Source of the DNA: Phoronis australis
Lineage: Eukaryota > Phoronida > Phoronidae
DNA length: 64,000 nucleotides
NCBI GenBank assembly: GCA_002633005.1
Contig: NMRA01000025.1
Coordinates: forward strand, 663,554-727,553
Reading direction: 5' to 3'
Position numbers and translations under genes: made by a program. Shown piece by piece: positions 1 to 12,556 of the stretch. How positions within the stretch are numbered: position 1 is the first letter of the stretch; every line of letters begins with the position of its first letter. The notes beneath the pieces were generated by a model that was not told the DNA's origin, did not search any database, and was given only the letters and a program-made list of their open reading frames with translations.

Positions 1-358
1 AGAGCCTTTTAGGTGCTAATTATAGGTGTAGAATGTATTTTCGACGAGGTGAAAACTTTACCAGTGAGCGGATTTCGCATACCGCCCGTTTAAAATACAC
101 GGGACGAAATTAGTACAGAACGCGATACAACATATTGTAGTGCGAATCTGAAGTTCATTTGCCATAACAGCAGGCAATGCTTTTGGACGTTTTTCGAACT
201 AAACGGCTAAAAACTCGAAGACAATAACAGAATACACTCTGCTACCGTATTGGGCAAATGACCAAACGACAAGCTTTTGCCCCACTTCCCGTGACGTCAC
301 AGTTAAGTCTCACATAATCTCGCGTTATTGTTATAAACTCGCAAAAAGCCTATTGAAA
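1..358. repeat. Dispersed repeat copy, inverted partner of the right window end
   Basis: Bases about 97-358 are the reverse complement of 63744-64000 with few differences, for example GACGTCACAGTTAAGTCTCA here against TGAGACTTAACTGTGACGTC there. The inner boundary in both copies is at TTTCAATAGGC/GCCTATTGAAA. The outer boundary is not seen because copy 2 runs off the window. Confidence 0.85.
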
Positions 359-377
359 TGTTCTCAGTGTGAAGAGG

Positions 378-577
378 ATGTTTGATGATGGCGACTGACT
401 ACTGTGGCAACTCCTAATGGTAGCTCTGTTTTGTTTTGCATCCACAGCTGTATTTCGATGGATTGTACGTTTTTGCGCCATCTAGTGGCCATTTTTATGA
501 TACAAATAAATAACCCTAAAAGCACACCATTTGCGATGCATTCGTGGGCGCATTTCAATGCATCGCGTTGCTCTTGT
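378..577 (+). mobile_element. Helentron/HINE-like repeat, 3'-end fragment (copy A)
   Basis: It holds the family signatures ACTACTGTGGC, CCATCTAGTGGCC, GTGGGCGCATTTCAA, a decayed terminal hairpin (CAATGCATCGCGTTG) and the end CTCTTGT. The 5' part is missing; it directly follows the left-end repeat. Confidence 0.7.
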
Positions 578-1003
578 TAAGATTTAATATCTAGGTTGGA
601 CTCAAATGACCGGCCATTTAACTCAGGCAATGTCAACTTTCGCTTTGTTTATCGCAGTGAGCCTAACATGGGATTTTATTGTCCGCTGCGTGAGTTAGGT
701 TTATAGATTAATGTCATTACTTTGAAGAAGTGTAACAGCTTATTTCAATCCTTGATGAACTTTAACTGTTTGTCAGGCCAACTGTGCCTTCACTGATTCT
801 AGTTAAAGTCAGACTCTGTGTATGTGTGTCCTGTTTGTAAGATATTTCAAAAGTTCTGAAGTATGGCGAATTAGTCTTCTTGTTTTCTACGATTGTATTT
901 CGTGTGTTGATCTGTCACAAATTTGTTCAAAGACATCATATTTTGTGCCTCCAAAAGTACGCTCAGTCTCACCTCAATAACTCGTCACATTTTATAATGC
1001 TAG

Positions 1004-4000
1004 GTACACGTTGCTCATCGGAAAACCTCCATTTGAGACGAGTTGTCTGAAAGACACATACATGCGTATTAAGAAAAACGAGTTCCACATCCCAGCCGGC
1101 CGCGTCAGTTCAGCTGCGCGTAGCCTCATTATGAAGCTGTTGCGAGCAGAACCCAGCACACGACCCAGCATGCAACAGGTGCTTGAGGACGAATTTTTCA
1201 GCGCAGGTTTGTGGTTTGTCATGTAGATGCAGATGTTGGGCGTGAACTTCAGAGCCCTGATTTCTAAACTCTGAACTCAAAAGTATTTTTGATATGATCT
1301 CAACAAAAGTGTTTGAATAAGTGCTTGAATATATTGCCGTGTATTCAGATGATTGTCTAAACCAAGTTTGCCCTTGATGACCCCAGTGCCATATTTATAG
1401 CTTAAATCTAGAGGTAATTAAGTGCAATTTTGGATATTCATCTGTGTAAACAGTAGTGTGCTCAAGCATAAAATCAGTGTCACTTTTCTTGAATTCTCTC
1501 ATATTACCGGTAAGTAAGATTGAAAATATTGTTTTGGAGTTTGGAGATTAGATTCCGGGCCTAGAAATTGTGGTTTGATTGAGCTTTGGGGATAGTGGTC
1601 ACAAACGTTAACAAAACACAGGTTATAGCATGGTTGAATGTGAACAGCTGATTAAACTTTGTAGAAAAGTCAAAATCTGAAACTGGTATTGGACAGTTTT
1701 TATCATGCACATTTGTTTATTTCTTTAAACCAAGTTGTGCTTTTTGGTGGATGAAAATGCTTGACTATACATTACCATTAAAATGTGCAATTGTCCATTA
1801 AGCTAACCACTTGGAAGTCAACAGGCTAGATTGTTCATTTAAGCAATCCAGCACCTTTTCATTTCCATGTGCAGAGTTTGCCTAACTATCAATTAATAAC
1901 ATTCCAATGAAGGGAATTTATAATTGTGCATCAAACCTGAATTGAACTTTGAAATTTTATAAGGTAACCAAGACAATTTTATACTGTTCTCTCACTGTTT
2001 TGCTTTCATTGCTAACATCCATGTTTTTCAGGGTACTTGCCCGTCCGTCTGCCGACTAGCTGTCTAACAATGGCACCACGTTTCGATCAACTGGCCAGAA
2101 ATGATCGGTTGGTCAGCAAGCCAGATTCTGGCCTTGCTCGCAGGCCACTGATTGAGATCAACGAAGCAGGTAGGCTATTGTAATTACCTTCTCCTCAGTT
2201 GCAGTGAAGCTGCAAACTCTTTTGCCATGTAGTAAGATTTTCTGGTATAGTCACTGGATACTAAATGTGCACAGGAACAAATAATTCTGTCTGACATCAA
2301 GAATATTAAAACCGTTGCTATTGAGCCAATGGGATGTCAAGGCTTGGAACTTTCCTCCTAAAGAGAATTTTCTCTTATTTTTGGATTTCAATTTCCTTTT
2401 ATTTGACTTCTTGTTTCCTCTTCCGTCTCTTTTTTATCATTATTTTGACTACATTCATGCAAATGTGTCCAGTTCAGTTCAGTTAAATTTTACATCACAA
2501 AAAATAGTCCTATCTCACAAGCCTATTTATTTGTGGAAGGATACGTCACTTGGAAAATTTTCCTCCTTTTTGTCATTGTTCATTCCAAACCCTGTTTTCC
2601 ATGCTCATCAGAAACTCGAAAAACTGTAAGACAAAGCAAAATTATTCTTCTGAAAGCTGATTTTTTTTGCAGTTATGCTCGGGAGCTTTCTGTTGTAGCG
2701 TAGCAAAATGGCGGCCACTGCATCAATTGGTCAGTGAGGTTGGAATGCTGAATTATGGGAAGGAATTTATCATTTCAACTCTGCAAGCAAGTTTCTTGTT
2801 GCAAGTGCTTCGTTAGTGTATAGTATTTGTGGAATGTGGTTTATGTACTCATGGCGTACTACACTTTGTTTTTAATAACATTATTATCTGTTATTAAGAG
2901 CATTTATCTCCTCCGTTGTTTACCTTACGCTCTGTTGTGTTGCAGGTGATAGCGCTAGCAGCCGCATGACCAAAGACAAGCGACCGACATCGTCTGATAC
3001 AAAGCCCACCCTCCAGCGCCAGGACAGCGACCAGCCATCCGACTACCTTCTGCCTGATCTGTTTGCTCAGGTGTGCGCTGTAGTCAACAGCAAACCTAGT
3101 GCAAGGGTCGTGGTGCAACAAGGTAAACTAACGTCACTTTAAACTGAAATACAATACATCCCAAGTAGTTTTTCTCGTGCTGTGTTGCCTTGACTGGTGT
3201 AATTATGGGTCATTTTTGTCTGTTTCCTTTTGACAGTAGCAGTTGACCCAATGAAAAATTTGAAAACGTAACGTTAACTTTAAAGTGTCTATGAACCCAC
3301 CCTGTGTCAAAACGTCTTCTAGAAATCTTACCCTCATAGATCTTGCTCCTTGACTCAGGTCAGAGTGAATTTCTGGACTTTGGAACAACTAACAGCTCAT
3401 TATTGCTTGAAACCATGCTCAATAGGTTGGCTCGTCATGCCGCGTCCATTAGCGCCCCTTACATATTAGCGTCCATAAGCGCCCCTTACATATTAGCGTC
3501 CATAAGCGCCCCTTGCATATTGTGTAAATATCATCTTTTTCAGTGAGGCGTGGAATATGTTGCAAGTAGTTTATCCTGTTCAATCCGCCATCTTTTTGAT
3601 CACATTACATATTAGCACCCCTTGCATCGTCTCAAACACTGACAAACTATCAGTTCTTCCCAAGTACAAGTATGATTGAGGAATAACTTGAGACCTGCTT
3701 TGCACCCGTAAGTGGTCTCAATCAAAGATTATTTTCTTTGACGGAGTGCATGGGTTGATATCAGCTTACCTGTGCTTGGAGTGTGATCGCTACTTCATTG
3801 TTTGGTCATTTATAGCACAGAAGCCTTTCACTATTTGTTTTTTGACTGTTGTAAACAGGGCTTGGAATTTTTCTCTTTTAAGAGGATTTCCTCAAGTTCC
3901 TCGTATGTGAATTCCAGTTTCCTATTTTTTCGTCTCTTTTTTATCATTTTGATTTTATTCATGCAAAAACATTTATTTCAGTTGAATTTTACAACACAAA

Positions 4001-6705
4001 AAATATTTCTGTTACACAAGTCTATTTGTGGAACCATACATTACCTGGAAAATTTTCCTCCTTTTTATAATTGGTCATTCCAAGTCCTGTGTGAAAGAGG
4101 TTGCAACCATTGTATTAAGACTTGTTATAAGTCCAAGTGAACATTTGGCCATAAACTGATAATTTCACTGTGAAACTCTCGTCCAGATGAGGCAGAAGAT
4201 CCTGCTTCAGCTCCCATCTTCTGGATCAGCAAATGGGTGGATTACTCGGACAAGTACGGCCTGGGCTACCAACTTTGCGACAACAGTGTCGGTGTGCTCT
4301 TCAACGATTCTACACGACTACTGCTGGCACCTTGTGGAGAGTGAGTAGCTTGCACCTTATGAAGTGTCAGTCACTAGGTTCATGAGTGATGGAAACGTTG
4401 TCAGTTTCATTAGTTCAAATGTTAACATTTTAGCCAGAAAGACAAACTGTCTGCGAAGGGGTTATTTTTGCCAGAAGTTGATTTATTTCCTCACCACCAA
4501 GTCCATTTACGTGAAAATTGATGTCAAAATGCACTCACTCTCTGCCACAAACAAAAATCTCTTACCCCTGCACACATGTGTCCTTTCAAGGCTTTAAAAG
4601 TTCTATAAAAAATCCCAACAGTTTTGGGATTACTCAAAGTGCCAGTAAAGCTTCAGTGAATGTAACATTTGTAACTGTTTACATGATTGTCTTGCTACTA
4701 GTGTTGGTCGTGAACGAGGTGTATGAGTGTTTATTTTCAGCTTGTTTATTTAGTCTGGAAAGATGATAATTTTCTCATAACTAACTTATCCTCATTGCTC
4801 ATTGACAACACTCGGTCTAACACACATTCCATGTCGACTCTATTTAAAGTGATGTCTGTGTCGACTCTATCTAAAGCGATGTCCATGTCATCTCTATTTA
4901 AAGTGATGTGCATGTCGACTCTATTTAAAGTGATGTCCATGTCAATTCTATTTAAAGTGTACTTTCTGCAAGCAACAAATCTATCTTTGTTTTCTCAGCT
5001 TTCATATATAGTCGTCACTAATCAGCCCATATTCGTCGTTTTGGAAAAAATGCTGAATAATATAAAAGCAAGAATTATTAGTCTTTTCACATACCATATA
5101 TTGGTATAATCACTCGACCTGTAGTTATGTATACATGGCTAGCAGAAAGTCCTGGGTCTGAGCTCCGGTCGAGACGGCGATCTTTTCAGGCTTAGGTCAC
5201 CACTACCTCAGTCCCATATTTTATGCATAATATTTTGCCTTCCCTTTTCAGGAACATTCAGTACATCGAGCGTGATCTTACAGAACAGCTGCACACATTG
5301 TTAGCCTACCCTGAGGGTCTGCTCAAGAAAGTAACTCTTCTCAAGTATTTCCGCAACTACATGAATGAACACTTGCTCAAGGTGAGGCCAATTAGCTCAG
5401 AGGTGGGCTTCCTTTCGGTAAAAGTTGGAAAGAGGTGGGCTTCCAACCTGATGGAGTGCTTTCATATCAGACTAAGGGGAAATCCGATTTATTAGAAATC
5501 AACTAGAATAACTGTTTAGTGTGGAATTTTGTTAAATGCTGATATGACTTAATATGGGCGTAGGACTTATTATGTGGCATCTTGTCTAACTCTAGGTATA
5601 ATTGTTTATTTGTAAATTTACTTACCAGGCAAGCTTTTGCATTTTCGACAAGGTGTGTGAAGCAACATCTCTTTAGATTTTGTTGAGATTTTGCCTCAAT
5701 TTAAATGTGTTCTAGGGAAAAATACATGAATATTTAGTCACAGTTTTGTGCATGGTAACTTCATCGAATTTTGTTATAGTCCAGTTCATATTGAAAGCTG
5801 TTGTAAACGTGTTCTGTGGTTTCTTCTTCAGGCTGGTGCAAACATGACCCCGAGAGAAGGAGACGAGATGGCACGCATGCCCTTCCTTAGGACGTGGTTC
5901 AGGACAAAACGGGCTATTGTCTTGCACCTCAGTAACGGCACATTGCAGGTAGGGATACGACACGTGACATTAAATACTAAAGCATAATTAGGTTCCCTAG
6001 CCAACCCTGTAGATGGCATTCTTCACGTCCCGTCATCAGATCTACATTCCTCTTGATGCATTCCTTTTGCGTAATTCCATTATGTGTCAGGCTTTTGTGA
6101 ATACCTGTACAATTCCTCTTAGTATTGTAGTTCTTTCAGAAATGCGTTGCCATCGTGTACTTGTATATTTGTCTCGTTGGGGGAATAGCCTCATCCTAAA
6201 ATACTGCAGCGCCATATCTGATTTTGCCATTCTATTGTTGCATAATGAACGCACACCAAAAACTGTACTAGTTAAGTAAGTCACACTGTGTCATTTTTAC
6301 TTGTCTGTCTCAACACAGAAATGTTAAGCGGCCTCAAAACTTTTACTAGGTTCATCATACAATGCATTTTTATACCTTTGCAAATGAGGAGAGTTGAGTT
6401 CGTAAAGTGGCTTTTTATCAGCTTACTTGTAGCGGTGTTAATGCATGCATTTTTGTTCATGTTTCATGATATTTTTCCAACAGATCAATTTCTTCCGTGA
6501 TCATGACAAGCTGATCATCTGTCCGGTTATGGCTGCTATCACGTATATTGACACTAACCGCGAAGTCCACACATACAAACTCGAGGGAATCGAGAAGTAT
6601 GGCTGCTCATCCACTTTGTCCGATCGTTTGTCCTATGCGAAACAAATGGTGGAGCGGGTAATGGCTGCCAAGTCAGGCTCGGCTAAAGTCAAGTCATCAT
6701 CCTAA
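1004..6705 (+). CDS. PLK1: Polo-like kinase 1-type serine/threonine kinase, C-terminal part (5' truncated by the window)
   Basis: Mitotic Ser/Thr kinase of centrosomes, kinetochores and midbody; its polo boxes bind phosphorylated partners. Seven coding exons: 1004-1206, 2032-2169, 2946-3122, 4187-4340, 5252-5381, 5832-5948, 6484-6705 (TAA). All phases join, giving 379 residues. The first exon holds the end of the kinase domain ([20 protein letters not shown]). After a linker come polo box 1 ([35 protein letters not shown]) and polo box 2 ([52 protein letters not shown]). The phosphopeptide-binding pincer is intact: the Trp of SKWVDY and the His and Lys of DHDK. Roughly the first 265 residues, with the ATP site and activation loop, must be upstream of base 1. 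PLK1 fits better than PLK2/3 from near-identity to human PLK1 in the polo boxes. Introns hold minisatellites and dispersed repeats. Confidence 0.96.
2315..2620 (+). repeat. Dispersed repeat in PLK1 intron (copy 1)
   Basis: Shares GGCTTGGAA, TCGTCTC/CCGTCTCTTTTTTATCATT, CATTCATGCAAA, AAATTTTACATCACAAAAAATA and GGAAAATTTTCCTCCTTTTT with 3855-4095. A third fragment on the minus strand near 11150-11260 keeps ACCTGGAAAATTTTCCTC. Not recognised as a known family; not coding. Confidence 0.6.
3442..3521 (+). repeat. 27-bp minisatellite, 3 copies
   Basis: Unit GCGTCCATAAGCGCCCCTTA plus CATATTA, repeated three times with one or two changes, in PLK1 intron 3. Confidence 0.9.
3551..3604 (-). repeat. SINE 3'-tail fragment
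   Basis: GTTGCAAGTAGTTTATCC and CCATCTTTTTGATCACAT recur at 50257-50305, where they form the tail of a tRNA-headed SINE. Here only the tail is present. Confidence 0.55.
3855..4095 (+). repeat. Dispersed repeat in PLK1 intron (copy 2)
   Basis: Direct-orientation relative of 2315-2620, in the next intron of the same gene, with scattered substitutions and small gaps. Confidence 0.6.
4831..4961 (+). repeat. 27-bp minisatellite, about 4.5 copies
   Basis: Unit CTATTTAAAGTGATGTCCAT plus GTCGACT, with diverged copies, in PLK1 intron 4. The length is a multiple of three, so the ORFs that cross it are a by-product. Confidence 0.85.
5118..5215 (+). repeat. Degenerate tRNA-derived SINE copy
   Basis: GCTAGCAGAAAGTCCTGGGT, then a GTC-rich spacer and GATCTTTTCAGGCTTA, matches the minus-strand SINE at 50310-50440 (TTAGCAGAAGGTCCTGGGT .. 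AATCTTTTCGGACTTA). The A-box half is poorly kept. Confidence 0.5.
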
Positions 6706-6761
6706 TCTTGGAACAGTCCATGTATGCGGTCAAAGATATCTTTCCTGAGCTTGGGTTGATC

Positions 6762-6767
6762 AATAAA
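6762..6767 (+). terminator. Poly(A) signal of the PLK1 gene
   Basis: A canonical AATAAA lies 57 bases after the PLK1 stop codon, giving a very short 3' UTR. Later AATAAA matches exist, but this is the first in the sense direction. Confidence 0.6.
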
Positions 6768-7785
6768 GCATAATGACAGAACGACAGAATCAACGACTGT
6801 AATGATGGAGAGGTTCAGTCAAATTTAGTGATTTCTAAATTTGTTGTCACTCGGCGTACAAGATTGAAGTGCAATGTTTCCTGAAACATGCAACATTGCA
6901 CAACATACCCCAGTTGTTCACATTTTTATAACTGCCAAGCTCTCATTATGTTCCACCATCCCAACACAGCAAAGAAACTAGTGCACTCTGCTTTCTCGAT
7001 TGTCCACTGTTTAAAGTGATTAACAGTTTGGAATCTATTTTGACAACTGCGTCTACATTGCTTGTGTGCTCCACTGTATTATAATTGCACAAACTCTGGT
7101 ATCCTGTTGGATACTTGTGTCAGAGAAGGCATGGCATCCAGATGTAGTAATACACCATGTAAACATGTACATAGACAACTGTTGTATGATAAGCCATTAT
7201 GGTGCTAGATAAGATCAAGGTAGTTTTTACTGTATAGTATTTTAGACATGTGACGGCATGTTTTCAACACATACGGAGTCCATTACGTGATGTTTGGTCA
7301 AGCAAGGGGTTTTATATGACAACTCAAAATACACTAGGTGGCACTAGTGATTAAGTTCCTTTCTGTAGAAATGCCTGCATTCAGGTAATCACAACACTAA
7401 TCCTATGAACATTGCCCTGTGCTGGTAAAGTGTTTCCTCAATCTTTAATCTACTTGGGCATCAAAAACATTGTCCATTCTTCAGCAACCCCACTTAGTGA
7501 CTACTGAGTTGCCCACTGGTGATGCCGAACAGCAAAAGTAGCTTTTGCTCAACACAAAAGCACCCTACTAGGAAATATTTTTAAATTGTCATAAAGTTAC
7601 CGATGCTAAACCACAAGCATCATGATATTCATTTCCTTTGTGTTTTGACCAGAATCTGTGCAACAATCTTGTCGTAAAAGTTCTGGAATTAATTACGTCA
7701 TAAAAAATCGTGAGTAACCTGTTGCTTTTATTGTGTTTATGCGAATGATGAGGGAATGTGATACATGAGTCTTTGTGAACCTCTA

Positions 7786-8065
7786 GGGTCAGTTTCATGA
7801 AAGAGGCCAAGATTTTAAGACAGAAATTTGGTCATACGCTCCCACTATATTCGGTGAATAAAGGTTTAGCAAAGTAATTGCGTTCACATCACAGTCTAGA
7901 AATAATGTATAGAACTGTTTTCAGTAACTAACAGTTATGTGTATATTCTCAGAGACTTTACAGTTGTTCTCAAGTGAGTTTTAATCATAGTTCAGAAATA
8001 ATTGTGTAGAGCGCAATACCAAATTTCTGTCTGAAGTCTTGAGTCACTTTTCATGAAACTGACCC
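7786..8065. mobile_element. MITE with about 55-bp imperfect terminal inverted repeats
   Basis: The ends are GGGTCAGTTTCATGAAA and its exact inverse TTTCATGAAACTGACCC. The similarity continues inward (ACAGAAATTTGGT on both sides). No open frame. A related sequence lies near 51510-51690 (AGTCAGAAATTTGGTCTTAC). No clear target-site duplication seen. Confidence 0.7.
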
Positions 8066-8311
8066 CTGGTATTTAATCAAATTGTAAATGTGTTAGTAAC
8101 TTGAATAAATGCAAGGACTTTATCCAGCGAGTTCATTCACTGATCCAGAATTGCATCCGTAATGTGGGTGAGGAAACTCATAATAAGCTGTAAATTTGCT
8201 ATATTTTTCTTCATTAAAGGGTCATTTTGTTTGTGTTTTGTTGTCAATGTTTAATTCTTCACCAGTCTAGAAGTTGAAAAGCATTCAGCGTTCGTACAGT
8301 TCCTACTTTTT

Positions 8312-9827
8312 ATGCGCCCACATATTTATATGTGGACGCATTATGCCGTCATCTCTGTCCGTCCTGGCGGCGTCCGCTGCTCTATCTCCAAAACCCTTTG
8401 ACATACGTTCATGAAATTTGGCACATATGTTCCATTCATGAATGGGACGGCATGTGCGAACTTTCGGACGGATCCCACTACTGGTGTGTCCCCTAGTGGC
8501 AATTTTAGTTTTTTACGCTTACCTTTGTATCTTCAAAAGTCCTGAACGGATTTTCATGAAATTTGGTATATAGGCACCTATTAGTGAGATGACGCTATCC
8601 TGCTGTTTTCAGATGGATTCGACTTAGTTTGCGCCACCTAGTGGCCATTTTTAGTGTTTTCAAGTCTGTTTTTGTGCGTCCACCCCTCTATCAACCAAAC
8701 CGCTCAAAGGATGATTGTGAAAATTGGCATGTATATGCTTACTATGTAGAGGACGGTTGACGATGATTTTCCGACGATTTAGACTACTGTGGCGCCTCCT
8801 AGTGGCAGTTTTTTGGGGGTTTTTTGCGCCCATGGCTGTATCTCCTAAACCTTTTGCGGGATCTTTACGAAATTGTGTAAGTATATTTATATGATGTTAA
8901 CAACGGAAGATGACGACTATTGGACGGATCCAACTACTGGTGTGCCCCCTAGTGGCAATTTTAGTTTTGTACGCTTACCTTTGTATCTTCAAAAGTCCTG
9001 AACGGATTTTCATGAAATTTGGTATGTAGGCACCTATTAGTGAGATGACGCTATCCTACTGTTTTCAGATGGATTCGACGTAGTTTGCGCCACCTAGTGG
9101 CCATTTTTACTGTTTTCGAGTCTGTATTTTTGCGTCCACCCCTCTATCAACCAAACCGCTCAAAGGATGATTGTGAAAATTGGCGTGTATGTGCTTACTA
9201 TAAGGAAGACAGCTGACAATGATTTTCAGACGATTTGGACTACTGTGGCGCCTCCTAGTGGCAGTTTTGTTTTTTTGCGCCCATGGCTGTATCTCCCAAA
9301 CCGTTTGCAGGATCTTTACTAAATTTAGCAAGTGTATTTATGTGATGTTGACAACGGACGATGACGACTTTAGGATGATTCTGACTACCGGTATGCCTCT
9401 AGTGGCAATTTTAGTATTTGCCTCTAGTGGCAATTTTAGTATTTTACATTGACCTCTGTATTTTCATAGGTCTTCAGGTGTATACTTTGTTACTTCGTGA
9501 CTATGAAGGAAAAGTTCAAAGTAGAAATTTGTTTCTGGCATTCTAATGCTGTTCTAATCTCGTATGTTGGTAAATTTGTTTTTAATTCTATGTTTCTGTG
9601 GTGCTTTAAGCAACTGGTGTATAGGATGTGCTTGTATTATGAAGATTACTCACATTTTGCCCCTAGCCTATTGAGGAGATAATGACCATGCCTTTCCATT
9701 TTGCTAAGTACAACATACTACATATATGCCCTCTACTGGCCACTTTATGGTACCACTAAACAACCCTAGAGGGATACCGTATGCGGTGCAATTGTGGGCG
9801 CATTTCAACGCTCTGCGTTGCTCTTGT
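8312..9827 (+). mobile_element. Helentron/HINE-like non-autonomous element, long copy with internal duplication (copy B)
   Basis: The 5' end ATGCGCCCACA runs straight into the palindrome CACATATTTATATGTGG. The 3' end has the inverse TGTGGGCGCAT, then a hairpin CAACGCTCTGCGTTG and CTCTTGT followed by T. Inside, a block of about 456 bases is repeated in tandem (CTACTGGTGTG..CTAGTGGCAATTTTAG near 8477 and again near 8933). Recurrent CTAGTGGC boxes precede T-rich stretches. No protein-coding capacity: the short open frames are the same in all copies and lack any family signal. The class is inferred from the 3' hairpin, short inverted ends and T/T insertion point. Confidence 0.7.
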
Positions 9828-10178
9828 TAATATATGTTCTACTTTTTCTATTATTTTAGCCGATGCCTAGTTTTTGAAAATTGCATGAAAGAAAAATTGC
9901 TACTTGTTTCTTCCTACTTTCTCTGTCACTTACTCCAGTCCATAATTGTGTGGAAATTACGATATCCTTTTATGGTGCGTTTTTGTCTCATTGGCATTTT
10001 ATCAATTTTTATTTAAATCAATAAGGCCAAAATGTCTTCATTGTAAAAAATACCCCATGAGCTTTTGGATTGACGAGATCAAGTGTTTGTTTTTATTTTT
10101 CACAAATACCATTAAAAGTTGTTGATGTCTTACATTTTCCAAAATTACATTGGTCCTCAATGAATTTAGCTGCCTTAA

Positions 10179-11073
10179 AGGTGAAGGCAACTTTTTTCAT
10201 GTCATTTTTAGCAAAAAATAAGGTTCGTTTATCCCAGACATATTTTTCAGTTAATTACAGCTTTTTGGTAATTTACATAATCACTTGCCCTCTACTCCGG
10301 AAGTGACATTTTGGGAGGCTAGAATTTCGTGCCAATTTATTTTCAAATAGTCTGACTGTGAGAGCTGCCGAGTTAGTCATTTTTCTATCTCGGTTATGAT
10401 AAGTTCGGTCGTCATTTGCTTTTGTTTATGAGTCAGTCAACATGTCACACTGTTGCTGCGTACCGGGATGTACTTATTATCGTCTCATGGACAGAGGAAC
10501 AACTGTCCCACTTGCCCAAGTGTCCCGCGACACATTCCCACTGGATAGTGACCTGAGCACACAAACTGCTTACATCCTGCCACATAACTCCCTTGCCACA
10601 CACCTGGCACCTTCTAAGTAGCCCCAATACCTCAGACAAGTTCACAATAAAGTTTGACTCACCGATCTGTTCATTGAACAATGAACCGTCGTGTTCACTG
10701 GGTGTCAAACTGGGCCTGTATTCACTCCCACTACTCAACATCGCAGCATAGATGCTTACAGGCTATGAGCGATAATGAGTACATCCCAGTACGCAGCAAC
10801 AGTGTGGCACCTTGACTGACTCGTAAACAACAGCAAACGATGACCGAACTTATCACAACCGAGGTAGAACAATGACCAACTCGACAGCTCTCCTAATCAG
10901 ACTATATGAAAAGAAATTGGAGAGAATTCTTGCCTCCCAAAACGTCACTTCCGGAGTAGAGAACGAATAATTTAATTATGGAAAGCTGTAATTAAATGAA
11001 AAATATGTCTGGGATAATCAACGAACCTTATTTTTGCTAAAATGACATGAAAAAACTAAGGTTGCCTTTGCCT
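10179..11073 (-). mobile_element. Fold-back DNA transposon remnant with TTAA target sites, THAP/Kolobok-like
   Basis: Two arms of about 300 bases (10179-10480 and about 10775-11073) are inverse copies, bounded by TTAA at 10175-10178 and 11074-11077. Both arms carry a start resembling a THAP zinc finger (minus-strand HCCCVLGCTHYR; plus-strand MSHCCCVPGCTYYR). Between them the minus strand encodes a zinc-ribbon-like piece (LRRCQVCG, then QWECVAGHLGKW), a motif I associate with THAP-containing Kolobok-type transposases. The frame is truncated and joined out of its normal order, so no working enzyme is encoded. TTAA sites also suit piggyBac, but the THAP start argues for Kolobok. Confidence 0.7.
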
Positions 11074-11077
11074 TTAA

Positions 11078-12556
11078 ACATGTAAGCCCCATGAGGCAGA
11101 TTTTAATGTTGTTTCATCATGATACACTAGAGGGCTCTGTGATCTGAAAAATAATATTCCAAATGTATATAAGTATTCCTTTTTTCAAAAATGAAAAAGT
11201 CCCTAGTTCAGGGCTGGGAATCACCCACAACAAATGAGGAAAATTTTCCAGGTGGCGTATCGTTCTAAAAAAATGCCGTGCCACTTTTTCACAAGTTGTC
11301 TGTGAATCCTGAGCATTACTAGGTTGATCCATACTAAACTGCTGTGGAATGAACCAGTAACTAAAGTCTGCAGTGTGAGCTACTAACAGATTACTGATAG
11401 TTTTACAAACTCAGCATTAAATCGGGACAAAATTGAAATCTTGTATAACCTCCTGCAAGGTATAGAGCATAGGGAAAACAGCAGGACATCTTACAAACCT
11501 CGGGTAGATTCCTACTGGGTGGTAACAAATTGGCACCATAAGATGATAAAAACATCTACCTTAGTTGCTTTTTATCACAAAAAGTCTCGTTGGGCAGACT
11601 ACACATCACTGTTGCAAGCATAATTTTAATTTTTTGCATAGCAGAACTGTGTTGCAGTACAACAGAGCCAAAGCGCAAATATAAACATCAAGTTGTTATT
11701 AAATGTATTTTTATACAACATAACAAAACCATACGTACAAGAATATAACATTACAGAAACAAACACTAAACGTTATACTGGGATTGCCAAAATTAACTTA
11801 TTAAAATAATTTTCAAAAACAGGTTTTACAAAGTCAGCATGTGGTACAATTTTAGAACATTTTTCTGCTTATTTTCTAGATTCACATTATTAATAAAATT
11901 TTTTCCATTTTCCTCATGATTTTCGTCTTAACTTCAACAAACTAGACATCGTCAATAAGATGTCGCCAATTTTTTTTAATTATAATGTACAAAATTTTGT
12001 GACATGCACCCAGCTTTACATAAACTTCAGATGATTATTTTTCATAGCACTGATAAAAGGGGAGACAACTTCCACTATAGAAAGTCTCGTTAGTCAGACA
12101 TGCATAAGTCAAATTTTTGTTGAACTCTGACTAAGTTCCAGTTCAAGCATTCAGTCCTTCAGATAAATGGAGTTAAGTGAATAAGACTCTAAGTGACTAA
12201 CACTCTAAGTGAATAAGACTCTGATGAAATCCTTAAGTCATATTAGATCCAATTTATACGTATTAGCACATCTTGCTTGGAATGTATTTTATATTCAGGA
12301 CAATTGAATTTAACAAAATCCAACAAATTTTCGGCATTTACAGTTATAACAAAACATTTGTATAAAAGGCACGTAACATTCCAAAAAAATACACAAATTA
12401 ATTCTGTATCCGTCTTAAAAAACAATACCAACCCGAAAATTCACCAAGTTGCGCATTTCTGCCAGTAAATCAATGTATATAAGTTCCTGTAAATAAGTTA
12501 CGTTATATTCAAGGCAAGAAATTCAGATTCATTGTAAATAGAACTCACAAGTTACG
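11078..12556. other. Intergenic DNA downstream of PIGV
   Basis: AT-rich. It contains a diverged minus-strand piece of the PLK1-intron repeat near 11150-11260 and a small repeat of CTCTAAGTGAATAAGA near 12185. No coding region is supported; the part next to 12556 probably holds the PIGV 3' UTR. Confidence 0.5.

Noticed and set aside
2315-2629. 104-residue hydrophobic open frame in a PLK1 intron
   Set aside because: Falls in a T-rich dispersed repeat with a broken partner at 3855; not conserved as protein.
9107-9452. Open frames recurring nearly unchanged at 9.2, 22.2 and 56.2 kb on both strands
   Set aside because: They lie in copies of the Helentron-like repeat; identity reflects recent copying, and there is no protein-family signal or splice context.
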